Shown here one piece after another: positions 27,176 through 36,353 of a stretch of DNA of 64,000 nt. The stretch's first letter is position 1, and every line of letters begins with the position of its first letter. Position numbers and translations under genes: made by a program. Below the pieces are notes generated by a model. It did no database searches, was not told where the DNA came from, and saw only the letters and a program-made list of their open reading frames with translations. Origin of the DNA: an uncultured Crocinitomix sp. (GTDB taxonomy: Bacteria; Bacteroidota; Bacteroidia; Flavobacteriales_D; Crocinitomicaceae); the NCBI GenBank assembly GCA_937136425.1, contig CAKZON010000070.1:62001-126000 (forward strand). Reading direction: 5' to 3'.

Positions 27176-27844
27176 ATGAAAAGAGTTTATTTGGCAGGAG
27201 TAGCTGCAACGGTATTATTATTAGGTTCATGTGGAGACAGATCTTCAGAACTTGCGGATGCACTTAATGATATTGATATGAGTGATATCCTAACTGAGGA
27301 TGCTGGTACGGATGAAATCCATGACGCTGCAGCAGGTTTCGCAGAAGGATTATCTGAAACAGGACAAGAATATTTTTCTGGTCTTTTAGCCGAAGTAATT
27401 GAGGTTGACGTTAAGTTCAAAGAAGTTGAACGAATGGATGAAATGGATGCTGAAGCTGACAAAATCAACGAAACGTTGGATGCTACTTTAGAGAAAATTG
27501 AAGAAGGTAGAAAAGCAATTGCTTTGTATGAAGATAAAACTTGGCCAAAAAGAGCTGAATTCCATACTTTAACTGAAGAGTGGTTTGAAGCTGTTGAAGA
27601 TTTAGTAAATGATCATTTATATGATCTTGCTGATCCAATGTCAAGACCAGAAGATACTTGGACTGACGAAGAGTGGACTGCATATGAAAACTATGAAGAA
27701 GCACTTATGGCTTATTACGAAGTTGACACGCGTTGGGTAGAATTCCAATACGAGTATGCTGATGCAAATGGATTCGAAATTGGTGGAACTATTGATGAAG
27801 ATGCAATGGTTGACGAAGCTATTGATGCTGATGGTGTAGAGTAA
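27176..27844 (+). CDS. Acidic lipoprotein of unknown function
   Basis: The 222-residue protein begins MKRVYLAGVAATVLLLGSCGDRSSE, with a lipobox (LLGSC) at residues 15-19. The rest is strikingly acidic and helical (LADALNDIDMSDIL, MDEMDAEADKINETLDATLEKIEEG, TDEEWTAYENYEEALMAYYEVD) and ends GTIDEDAMVDEAIDADGVE. It is probably anchored on the outer side of a membrane and may bind cations, though no EF-hand-like loop is clear. It is transcribed alone, with its own promoter and a strong terminator. No family recognised. Confidence 0.78.
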   Translation: MKRVYLAGVAATVLLLGSCGDRSSELADALNDIDMSDILTEDAGTDEIHDAAAGFAEGLSETGQEYFSGLLAEVIEVDVKFKEVERMDEMDAEADKINETLDATLEKIEEGRKAIALYEDKTWPKRAEFHTLTEEWFEAVEDLVNDHLYDLADPMSRPEDTWTDEEWTAYENYEEALMAYYEVDTRWVEFQYEYADANGFEIGGTIDEDAMVDEAIDADGVE

Positions 27845-27864
27845 TCTACCTCTCATAAAAAATT

Positions 27865-27898
27865 AAAAGGTCGAGCATTTTTTGTTCGGCCTTTTTTT
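27865..27898 (+). terminator. Rho-independent terminator after the acidic lipoprotein gene
   Basis: The stem AAGGTCGAGCA (27867-27877) pairs with TGTTCGGCCTT (27883-27893), allowing G-T pairs, and is followed by seven Ts. It lies 22 bases past the stop codon. Confidence 0.85.
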
Positions 27899-28111
27899 GT
27901 GGATTAAATTGTCTTCGCATGCAGTTTGCAGCACCAAAACATAATTTGAATATGAGGTAGCTTCAATTACCTTTCTCGCTACATGACAGAGAGCTGCATA
28001 ACAATTACATGTATACTATTAATAATTGATTAGAAAATAAAATCGATTACGAAGCAACGAATCATCAAAAATGAATCATAGCTATCCGAACCTACAAGCG
28101 GGAATCTCTTT

Positions 28112-30913
28112 TTAATGAGCCGCCAACCAGTTGTCAGCAAACTTATAATCAATATCCAATGGCACTGATAATTTTACTGCAGCTTCCATTTCTCTTTTCA
28201 CAATTTCCTCCATTTGTTTTTCTTCACCTTTTACAATGTCGAAAACCAATTCATCATGAACCTGTAGCAGCATTTTTGACGCCACCCCCTCTTCTTTCAT
28301 CACTTTGTGAATATTAATCATGGCAATCTTAATTACATCCGCTGCAGAACCTTGAATTGGTGCATTAACAGCATTTCTTTCTGCAAAAGCCCTAACAATT
28401 GCATTGGCAGACTGAATATCCTTTAGATATCTTCTACGCTTCATGATTGTTTCAACATAACCATGATCTCTTGCAAAATCAACCTGATCGCTCATGAAAG
28501 ATTTCATTTTGGTATATTGCTCAAAATAGCTATCAATTAACCCTTTTGCCTCTTTTCGAGAAATACCCAAGTTTTGAGAAAGCCCGAACGCCGATTGACC
28601 ATAGATGATTCCAAAGTTCACCGCCTTTGCTGCGCTTCTTTGCTCTCTTGTGACCTCCTCAATATTAGCCAAGTGAAATACTTTTGCAGCTGTAGCAGCA
28701 TGAATGTCTAACTTATCAGTAAAGGCCTTGATCATATTATCATCTTTACTTAGCGCCGCAATAATTCTTAACTCAATTTGAGAATAATCTGCCGCCAATA
28801 AAGTATGATTTTCATCTCTTGCAATAAACGATTTTCTAATTTCACGCCCCTTTTCCGTTCGAATTGGAATGTTTTGCAAATTAGGGTTAAGAGAACTTAA
28901 TCGTCCTGTTGCAGCTACGGTTTGCCAATAACTAGTATGAATTCTACCTGTTGTTTCATTTACCAATTGCGGTAAACTGTCCACATAGGTACTTTTTAGT
29001 TTCTTAAGGGAACGATAATTCAGAATTAGCGGAATAATTTCATGTTTATGCTCTAATTTTGAAAGTACTTCCTCTCCTGTTTTATACTGACCTGTTTTCG
29101 TTTTCTTGGCTTTAGGATCAATTTGCATATGATCAAATAGCACTTCGCCCAATTGCTTAGGAGAATCTAAATTAAAGTCTTCTACTCCTGCTAACTCCTT
29201 AATTTCTTTCTCTAAACGAATTAAATCAACTTCTAACTCTTTAGAAAAAACGGCCAAACCTGGCACATCCAAATTAATTCCTTCAACCTCCATATCTTTC
29301 AGCACGCGCGCCAAAGGCATTTCCATTTCATAGAAAAGTGACTTCAAATGATCCTTTTCTATTTCAGGATGAAATATTTGTTTCAACTGCCAAGTTATAT
29401 CCGAATCTTCACAAGCATAATCTGTCACTTGAGCAGGTTCAAGATCTGCCATATTACCTTGGTTTTTTCCTTTTTTTCCAATGAGCGTTTCAATAGAAAT
29501 TGGGCGATAATTCAGATAAAGTTCTGACAAATAATCCATTCCATGTTTCCCTTCAGGAGTAATCAAATAATGGGCAATCATGGTATCAAACAATGGCCCC
29601 AACACCTGCACATCATATTTTTCAATAATCTTGAGATCATATTTAATATTATGCGCAATTTTTTCAATCTCTTCGTTTTCAAAAAACGCTCGAAATTCTT
29701 GAACCGTTGCAGCTCTTTCCTCTGCCGCACAAGACACATAATATCCTGTTCCCGTTTTAAAGGTGAACGACATTCCTACAATCTCGGCGGTCATTGGATC
29801 GATTCCAGTGGTTTCTGTATCAAAACAAACAGATTTTTCTTTCAATAAAGCATTGAGCAAGTCTGTTCGTTTTGCTTTATCATCAACCAATTCATAAATT
29901 GGTTTGGTATCTGCTATTGTTTTAACAGCCGTTTCTGTTGCTGCAACTTCTTCCGCTTCTGATTCAATGGCTGGTCCACCAAACAAATCTAATTGTCCTT
30001 TAGCGGGTTGTGAAGTTGGAATAACAATCTCCTCTCCTAATACCCTTTTAGCCATAGTTTTGAACTCTAACTCTGTAAAAATGGCTCTTATTTTATCCGC
30101 ATCTGGCTCTTCCATAACGAGGCTTTTTTCGTCAAATTCCACATCAACATCAAGCACGATAGTTGCTAACCTTTTAGAATCAAGTCCTTGTTGCGCAAAG
30201 TTTTCTACATTCTCTTTCTGCTTCCCTTTTAACTTGTCAGAATTTTCAATAATTCCTTCAACAGATCCATACAGCCCAATTAATTTTTTAGCTGCTACAG
30301 GACCAACTCCAGGAATTCCTGGAATATTATCTGCACTATCACCACAAAGACCTAAAAAATCAATTACTTGCTCAGGATTCTCTACTCCAAAGTTTTCTTT
30401 CACTTCTTCCACACCCCATATTTCCACAGGTTTTTTACCACGGCTAGGTTTATACATGAAAATATTTTCAGAAACCAATTGGGCAAAGTCCTTATCAGGC
30501 GTCATCATATAAGTTGTAAAACCTTCCTTTTCAGCTTGCTTTGCTATTGTTCCTATAATATCATCAGCCTCATCACCAGGGCTAATTAAAATTGGAATAT
30601 TAAAAGCGCGTACAATTTCCTTAATCGGTTCAATCATACTTGCAATATCTTCAGGCATTGCCTCACGGTGTGCTTTATAATCTTTAAATTCTTCTGCACG
30701 TTTGGTTAAACCTGGTGAATCAAAAACTACTGATAAGTGTGTTGGATTTTCTTTCCTTATCAAATCTAACAAGGCGTTTGTAAACCCATATGCTGCTGAA
30801 GTATTTTGTCCTTTACTGTTTACTCTTGGGTTTTTAATAAATGCATAATAAGCTCTATAAATTAAAGCAAAAGCATCCAAAAGAAATAGTTTTTTATCGT
30901 GTTTAGGAGTCAT
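28112..30913 (-). CDS. polA: DNA polymerase I
   Basis: The 933-residue length and domain order are those of full-length Pol I. Residues 1-300 are the 5'-nuclease (FLLDAFALIYRAYYAF, GDSADNIPGIPGVGPVAAKKLI). Residues about 350-530 are the 3'-5' proofreading exonuclease with its acidic residues intact (CFDTETTGIDP; YACEDSDITW). The polymerase domain follows, with TGRLSSLNPNLQNIP, ADYSQIELRI, RSAAKAVNFGIIYG and LQVHDELVFD. It removes primers and fills gaps in replication and repair. It lies 21 bases after the GltB-like gene on the same strand, and is probably the last gene of the dnaG-mscS-gltB-like-polA series. No defect seen. Confidence 0.97.
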   Translation of the reverse strand: MTPKHDKKLFLLDAFALIYRAYYAFIKNPRVNSKGQNTSAAYGFTNALLDLIRKENPTHLSVVFDSPGLTKRAEEFKDYKAHREAMPEDIASMIEPIKEIVRAFNIPILISPGDEADDIIGTIAKQAEKEGFTTYMMTPDKDFAQLVSENIFMYKPSRGKKPVEIWGVEEVKENFGVENPEQVIDFLGLCGDSADNIPGIPGVGPVAAKKLIGLYGSVEGIIENSDKLKGKQKENVENFAQQGLDSKRLATIVLDVDVEFDEKSLVMEEPDADKIRAIFTELEFKTMAKRVLGEEIVIPTSQPAKGQLDLFGGPAIESEAEEVAATETAVKTIADTKPIYELVDDKAKRTDLLNALLKEKSVCFDTETTGIDPMTAEIVGMSFTFKTGTGYYVSCAAEERAATVQEFRAFFENEEIEKIAHNIKYDLKIIEKYDVQVLGPLFDTMIAHYLITPEGKHGMDYLSELYLNYRPISIETLIGKKGKNQGNMADLEPAQVTDYACEDSDITWQLKQIFHPEIEKDHLKSLFYEMEMPLARVLKDMEVEGINLDVPGLAVFSKELEVDLIRLEKEIKELAGVEDFNLDSPKQLGEVLFDHMQIDPKAKKTKTGQYKTGEEVLSKLEHKHEIIPLILNYRSLKKLKSTYVDSLPQLVNETTGRIHTSYWQTVAATGRLSSLNPNLQNIPIRTEKGREIRKSFIARDENHTLLAADYSQIELRIIAALSKDDNMIKAFTDKLDIHAATAAKVFHLANIEEVTREQRSAAKAVNFGIIYGQSAFGLSQNLGISRKEAKGLIDSYFEQYTKMKSFMSDQVDFARDHGYVETIMKRRRYLKDIQSANAIVRAFAERNAVNAPIQGSAADVIKIAMINIHKVMKEEGVASKMLLQVHDELVFDIVKGEEKQMEEIVKREMEAAVKLSVPLDIDYKFADNWLAAH

Positions 30914-30934
30914 CTTAATAAGTGTAATTTGGTA

Positions 30935-32485
30935 CTAGTTTAATACTGGTTTTGGAGTAGATTCTCCGATATATTTTTTAATGTAATTCCATTCTTTTAT
31001 AATCTCAGTCATAGACTGCGTATCTCCATCTTCGGACATTCGCATTAAATTATCCGTGCTTAAATCATTTGGATGTTTTGCACCAGTTGCGGACAATAAT
31101 TCAAGAAAAGCATGAATGGTATTCTTATGATAATTAGCTGCCCTTACACTTTTATCTGCAGGATCTAATCCTTTCATCAAGTGTTTATTTTGTGTAGCAA
31201 TACCTACAGGGCAAGTATTGGTATTACAGAGTTGTGCGTGTATGCAACCAATTGACAACATCATTGCTCGAGCAGATTGCGTTAAATCCGCCCCCATAGC
31301 AATTGCTTTCATAATTCCGAAACCATTAAAGACCTTACCTGATGCAATAATTTTTAATTTTTGTCTAATTCCGTGTTTAATCAATAATTTATCGACAATC
31401 ACTAAACCAATATAAAGTGGCATACCAACAAAATTGGCAAATTCTAATGGCGCAGCTCCGGTTCCTCCCTCAGCTCCATCTACCGATATAAAATCAGGAT
31501 AAGTATCTGCAGCAACCATAGCTTTACAGATTTCTTCAAACTCTTCTGCTTTACCCACACATAATTTAAATCCTACAGGTTTGCCCCCTGATAATTCTCG
31601 TAATTCCGTTACATATTTTATTAAACCTGCTGGACCATCAAAAGCACTATGACCTGGAGGTGACAATACAGTTTCTCCTGGTTTAACTCCTCTAATTCCT
31701 GCAATTTCCACCGTGTTTTTTTTACCCGGCAATACACCTCCATGACCTGGTTTTGCTCCTTGAGATAATTTAATCTCGATCATTTTAACTTCTGGTTTCA
31801 AGGCATTTTCCTTAAATTTTTCGCTCGAAAAAGTTCCGTCCTCGTTACGGCAACCAAAATAACCCGTTCCTATTTGCCAAGTTAAATCTCCGCCTTGCAA
31901 ATGATAAGAAGCTACTCCACCTTCTCCTGTATTTTGGAAAAAATTACCCATTTTAGCTCCACGGTTTAAAGCCATAACAGCGTTTTTAGATAAAGATCCA
32001 AAACTCATAGCTGAAATATTATAAAGCGAAGCAGAATAAGGTTGTGTACAATCTTTACCGCCAATTAAAACACGTGGTTCATCATGCAATACTGGAGTTG
32101 GATATAAAGACTGTGTAATAAATTCATATCCCTCACTGTAAATATCCTCTTCTGTTCCAAAAGGATGTGTTGCACCCAAATTTTTAGAGCGTTGATAAAT
32201 AACGGCTCTTTTATTTTTGCTAATTGGTGCACCATCTGTGCGGCGTTCAACAAAGTACTGCTGAATTTCTGGTGAAATAGCCTCTAACATATAACGCATA
32301 TTTCCAATAAGCGGGAAATTCTTTTTAATGGCGTGTTTATTTTGCAAGGCATCTCTTAACCCAATCAAAATCAATGGTCCAAACAAAATAAACAGATAAT
32401 AATAATTTGGATTTACTAATTGTCCTAATGCGATAATACCAGCTGTTATTAAAAGTGCTGAAATATAAAATATTGTCCTAACCAT
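30935..32485 (-). CDS. FMN-binding glutamate-synthase-domain protein (GltB2-like)
   Basis: The 516-residue protein has two N-terminal membrane segments (FYISALLITAGIIALGQL; YYLFILFGPLILIGL) followed by the FMN/3Fe-4S core of glutamate synthase. Visible features are FGSLSKNAVMALNRGA, the SQGAKPGHGGVLPG signature, VDGAEGGTGAAP for FMN phosphate binding, and the iron-sulfur loop IGCIHAQLCNTNTCPVGIATQ. No glutaminase domain is present. It is related to the FMN-binding glutamate synthase family of unknown physiological reaction, not to the full GOGAT. The membrane anchor sets it apart from NADPH-GOGAT. polA follows at 21 bases. Confidence 0.9.
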   Translation of the reverse strand: MVRTIFYISALLITAGIIALGQLVNPNYYYLFILFGPLILIGLRDALQNKHAIKKNFPLIGNMRYMLEAISPEIQQYFVERRTDGAPISKNKRAVIYQRSKNLGATHPFGTEEDIYSEGYEFITQSLYPTPVLHDEPRVLIGGKDCTQPYSASLYNISAMSFGSLSKNAVMALNRGAKMGNFFQNTGEGGVASYHLQGGDLTWQIGTGYFGCRNEDGTFSSEKFKENALKPEVKMIEIKLSQGAKPGHGGVLPGKKNTVEIAGIRGVKPGETVLSPPGHSAFDGPAGLIKYVTELRELSGGKPVGFKLCVGKAEEFEEICKAMVAADTYPDFISVDGAEGGTGAAPLEFANFVGMPLYIGLVIVDKLLIKHGIRQKLKIIASGKVFNGFGIMKAIAMGADLTQSARAMMLSIGCIHAQLCNTNTCPVGIATQNKHLMKGLDPADKSVRAANYHKNTIHAFLELLSATGAKHPNDLSTDNLMRMSEDGDTQSMTEIIKEWNYIKKYIGESTPKPVLN

Positions 32486-32583
32486 TTGAGTGGATTTTTA
32501 TGATGAAGTCTATTTAACTCAAGTCATAAAAATAGGGAGATTTTTAGACTTTAAAGAAGATTTAAACGGAAAAGAATAGCTGA

Positions 32584-33849
32584 CTAATCTATACCGAGAT
32601 CCTTTCCAATATCGGATTGTTTTGTTTCAAAATTTCGCGGATTAAGATGCACATCAGTTTGCGGGTATGGAATTGTAATACCATTTTCACGCAAAGCACG
32701 ATCTATATCAAAGCGAATATCACTCTTTAAAATTTCAATATAAAGATTTTGTTTTGCCCAAAAGACAAGATCTAATTCAAGCCCATTATGTCCAAAATTT
32801 AATAAACGCACTATTGGTTTACGTGATTTCAATACTTCAGGATGTTTTTCTGCACACCCCACCAAAATCTTCTTCACCAAATCTGTATCTACCCCATAAT
32901 GGAGTGTAATTGGAATCATGAAACGTGTTATTCTCGACCCTGCACTCCAATTAATAACACTTTCGTGTGTTAGTTTAGAATTTGGAATCACCAGCATCTT
33001 TTCATTTCGCGTTTCTACCTTTGAGGTTCTTAGGTTGATTTGAACCATTTTTGCAACAAAGTTTTCCTGCCCATTTAAGGTCTCTATTTCTAAGACGTCT
33101 CCCACTTTAATTGTCCCTTCTAAGAGCAACAAAATTCCTGAAAAATAATCGCGGAAAATTGTCTGCAACCCTAATCCAACTCCAACTAGTAAGAAAGTAG
33201 TTGCGGTTAAAAAAAGATCCAGATTCATTCCGAAACTCCGTAGTAGAATTACTGCCGAAACACTATAAATAAAGTACTTTACAAGTTGGATATAGATGTA
33301 CTGCGTTCCGTTATCAATACGGTCATTTTTTTTACCCGCTCTAAGTATTAAAACTTTAATAAAATTGAGTGTTATCCGTGTTAGAACAACAATTGCTACA
33401 GTTAAAAATAAGTGATAAACCGCAATATGAAACTCCGTATTAGGAATTCGGAAAAATTCATAAGCAAAAATGCTACCTAGGTTTAGATGTGGGTTATTAA
33501 TTTTTAGGGTTAAAAAGAAAATATAAAACGCGACCAGGTAAATGAGCTGACGTGTTAATTTCCATAAAGCAATTTCTTTCCCCTCAATTTTTAATTGCTT
33601 ATCTGCTAAATGGTGTGCTTTAAAATACCGTTTGATATATTTAATAAAGATTTTAGCCACCAAATAAATGACAACAATTAAGAGAATATTGACAATTGAA
33701 ATTTGAAAAACAAGTTCCGAAGGCACTGCCTCAATTGCAGGAACGGCCTCTGTTGTTTCAGTTGCTGGTATAGCATCCTGGGCTTCAATCGGTGTGCTCC
33801 ACCAATCAATTATCGGATAATTAAAAAAGTTCTTAATGGCTTCCCACAT
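32584..33849 (-). CDS. Mechanosensitive ion channel of the MscS family
   Basis: The 421-residue protein has an N-terminal extension rich in Glu/Ala/Pro, repeating ATETTEAVPAIEAVP, which is unusual. Four or more membrane segments follow (VNILLIVVIYLVAKIFI, LIYLVAFYIFFLTL, IAVYHLFLTVAIVVL, YFIYSVSAVILLRSFG). The pore-lining region is LTATTFLLVGVGLGLQTIFRDYFSGILLLLEGTIKVGDVLEI, the MscS hallmark. The cytoplasmic beta domain (RTSKVETRNEKMLVIPNS) and C-terminal part are present. It should open under osmotic downshock to release solutes. It follows dnaG after 13 bp. Confidence 0.92.
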   Translation of the reverse strand: MWEAIKNFFNYPIIDWWSTPIEAQDAIPATETTEAVPAIEAVPSELVFQISIVNILLIVVIYLVAKIFIKYIKRYFKAHHLADKQLKIEGKEIALWKLTRQLIYLVAFYIFFLTLKINNPHLNLGSIFAYEFFRIPNTEFHIAVYHLFLTVAIVVLTRITLNFIKVLILRAGKKNDRIDNGTQYIYIQLVKYFIYSVSAVILLRSFGMNLDLFLTATTFLLVGVGLGLQTIFRDYFSGILLLLEGTIKVGDVLEIETLNGQENFVAKMVQINLRTSKVETRNEKMLVIPNSKLTHESVINWSAGSRITRFMIPITLHYGVDTDLVKKILVGCAEKHPEVLKSRKPIVRLLNFGHNGLELDLVFWAKQNLYIEILKSDIRFDIDRALRENGITIPYPQTDVHLNPRNFETKQSDIGKDLGID

Positions 33850-33862
33850 AATTCATCCAATA

Positions 33863-35971
33863 TTACGTTATTCTTCCTAATTTTTCAGAAAGTAGTCGCT
33901 TTAACTCATCCAATTTTCTTTTTTCGGCTAAAAGCGATATCTGTTCGTCATAACTTTCCGAGTCCATATTGGTAAACAAATAATCTAATCTTGTTTGTAT
34001 TTCTTCGTTACGGTCTTTTACCCGCTTATTTTTAAAGGCGTAAACTGACGACATTACCGCCTGTTCTAATTTATCAACCTCTCTGGTAATTCTCACTTTT
34101 TGAGTTAGCCAATTTGTGCTTATTTCATGTTTGTCCGCAACAATATCTGCTACACATTTACTTACATCAATATCAGGGTGCTGCGTAAAGTGTTTTACAG
34201 GATAAAGAATTCCCTCCTTTTGTCCTTGATCATATTCCTTTAAAATGCTATTGAATACTTTATTGGAAAAATCTATCTCATCTTTCGTTATTTCATGAAC
34301 AATCAACTCAATAACTGAAACTTCAACTTCGGTAATTTTCTTTTCATCATTTTCATCCCACTCTACATGCTCGGTCACCATTACAAAAGTACCGTAGTTG
34401 AGTAAAATCCGAACCAAATCCAATTCAAAATAATATAAATCACTTTCAGTTCCTCGTGATGGTGCAACACCAATTTCCTCCATAAAATCAGGAGGAAGCA
34501 TTGCTTCAAGCGGGATTTCATAATCCATTTCACCTGCATCAGGATTTGGAATTGGACTTTGAGGTTTTTGAGGTGCCTGTTTTACAACTGGAGCACTTTG
34601 TTGGTTATTTGTTCTATTCTGCTCGGTTCTTAATTTACGATTATCAATTTTCGCTTTTTCGGCCTTTTTACGTTGCCGAACTTTGTTAACTTCTTGAATA
34701 ATCGTTTGCTCTGCGATTTCAAAAATGTTTGCACATTCCTTACTATAAACTTGGCGTTTAATAGCATCATCAATTACCGCCACGGAGCCAACAATGTCAT
34801 TTATCAATTGAGCCTTTTTCAAAGGATCATTGCCTGCATCTTTTAATAGAACATCCGATTTAAATACAATAAAATCTTTCGAATTTTCGGCTATATACTC
34901 CTTTAATTCTTCTGTCGTTGATTTCTTAGCGTAAGAGTCTGGATCTTCACCATCAGGAAAAAGAACCACTTTTACATTCAGCCCTTCCGACAAAATCATA
35001 TCAATTCCACGGAAAGATGCTTTTATTCCAGCTGCATCCCCATCATATAAAATGGTAACATTTTCAGTATACCGTTTAATTAGCTTAATCTGGTCAGATG
35101 TAAGTGAAGTACCAGAAGATGAAACGACATTTTCTACCCCAGCTTGATAAAGTGAAATAACATCTGTATAACCTTCAACCAAAAAGCAATTATCATACTT
35201 TATGATTGCGTTTTTGGCAAAATAAAGGCCGTATAAGATTTTACTCTTATTGTACAACTCACTCTCAGGTGAGTTAAAGTATTTTGCTATTTTTTTGTCC
35301 GCCTTTAGCGTTCGGCCACCAAATCCAAGTACTTTTCCTGCAATACTATGAATTGGAAACATCACACGACCGCGATAAAAATCAAACGAACGGTTATCTT
35401 TTACTTTGGTTAAACCAGCCTTAACTAAAAAATCAAGTTTATAATTTTTGGCTAGCGCCACACTGGTAAACCCCTGAGATTCGTCTAAGCAATATCCTAA
35501 TTGAAATTTCTCAATAATATCTTCGCGAAAGCCACGCTCCAAAAAATAAGAAAGTCCAATAGCTTTACCTTTTGGGTGTTTGGTTAAATTGTCATGAAAT
35601 GTGTTTTTAGCAAACTCATTAATGATGCTCAAATTTTCTCGAATGGTGGACGCCTCAATTTCCTCAGGCGTTCTTTGTCGATCCTCTTTGATTTCGATAT
35701 TATACTTATTGGCTAACCATTTTAAAGCCTCAACATAAGTAAAGTGCTCGGCTTCCATTAAAAAAGAAACCACGTTCCCTCCTTTGGATGAACTAAAACA
35801 TTTCCAAATTTGTTTTGCCGGAGAAACCATGAACGAAGGTGTACGCTCATCAACAAAAGGGCTTTTCCCCTTATAGTTAGAACCTGATTTTTTTAATTGT
35901 ACAAACTCACCTATCACCTCCTCTACTCGAGCAGTTTGATATATTTCATCTATGGTTTGCTTAGGTATCAT
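33863..35971 (-). CDS. dnaG: DNA primase with degenerate zinc-binding domain
   Basis: The 702-residue primase shows the normal order: N-terminal CHC2-type domain (1-100), catalytic core with TOPRIM motifs (FLVEGYTDVISL, SSSGTSLTSDQIKLI, LYDGDAAGIKA, GEDPDSYA) and a C-terminal helicase-binding region. The zinc site is largely lost: where Cys-His-Cys-Cys are expected, the residues are Ser37, Val40, Cys58 and Ser61, in the order KSPFVDERTPSF and KCFSSSKGG. A similar loss is, from memory, common in flavobacterial primases. RNA primer synthesis at the replication fork is still the expected role. mscS follows. An exact -7 box (TAACTTTG) lies 23 bases upstream of ATG 35971. Confidence 0.95.
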   Translation of the reverse strand: MIPKQTIDEIYQTARVEEVIGEFVQLKKSGSNYKGKSPFVDERTPSFMVSPAKQIWKCFSSSKGGNVVSFLMEAEHFTYVEALKWLANKYNIEIKEDRQRTPEEIEASTIRENLSIINEFAKNTFHDNLTKHPKGKAIGLSYFLERGFREDIIEKFQLGYCLDESQGFTSVALAKNYKLDFLVKAGLTKVKDNRSFDFYRGRVMFPIHSIAGKVLGFGGRTLKADKKIAKYFNSPESELYNKSKILYGLYFAKNAIIKYDNCFLVEGYTDVISLYQAGVENVVSSSGTSLTSDQIKLIKRYTENVTILYDGDAAGIKASFRGIDMILSEGLNVKVVLFPDGEDPDSYAKKSTTEELKEYIAENSKDFIVFKSDVLLKDAGNDPLKKAQLINDIVGSVAVIDDAIKRQVYSKECANIFEIAEQTIIQEVNKVRQRKKAEKAKIDNRKLRTEQNRTNNQQSAPVVKQAPQKPQSPIPNPDAGEMDYEIPLEAMLPPDFMEEIGVAPSRGTESDLYYFELDLVRILLNYGTFVMVTEHVEWDENDEKKITEVEVSVIELIVHEITKDEIDFSNKVFNSILKEYDQGQKEGILYPVKHFTQHPDIDVSKCVADIVADKHEISTNWLTQKVRITREVDKLEQAVMSSVYAFKNKRVKDRNEEIQTRLDYLFTNMDSESYDEQISLLAEKRKLDELKRLLSEKLGRIT

Positions 35972-35994
35972 TTAAATCTCTCTTTCGAAAGATA

Positions 35995-36002
35995 CAAAGT
36001 TA
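35995..36002 (-). promoter_or_regulatory. -7 promoter box for dnaG
   Basis: The minus strand reads TAACTTTG, exact to TAnnTTTG, 23 bases before ATG 35971. It is followed at once by a second near-match (TATCTTTC), so either may be used. No TTG at the ideal -33 distance. Confidence 0.5.
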
Positions 36003-36353
36003 ATTAAAAGTGTTTGGCTAACCGATAGGAATAATTTAATATTTAAAATCTGTCATAAGCATTCATTAGTCATCTAAATAACAAACACTTACCATATAAA
36101 ACCATTATTAACAAACAATTACCGATTACAGTACCAATACCAAGTTTTAATTTAGACGAAATGCTGATTAAAAATAAAGAGATTGTTAAGGATATCTGGA
36201 TTTCTTAAAAAACCTCTATTCTTTATACAAACCAGTCATAACAACAAAAACAAGTATACTTCTACCAGTTTTTTCAAGAAAAAAAACATCCGATTAGACA
36301 ACCTAGTTTAACCGTGTTTTGTATTGAAGGAAATAACAGTTAAAAAAACTACA
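36003..36353. other. Divergent intergenic region, AT-rich
   Basis: These bases lie between dnaG and the T9SS repeat protein. Apart from the dnaG -7 box at the left edge I see only short A/T tracts and a 15-codon frame at about 36161 that is not credible. There is no exact plus-strand TAnnTTTG close to the next gene, whose promoter I cannot place. Confidence 0.5.

Noticed and set aside
29904..30512. A 202-residue open frame on the plus strand inside polA
   Set aside because: It lies fully antisense to the conserved 5'-nuclease region, is Ser-rich in the way of a shadow frame and has no promoter or domain.
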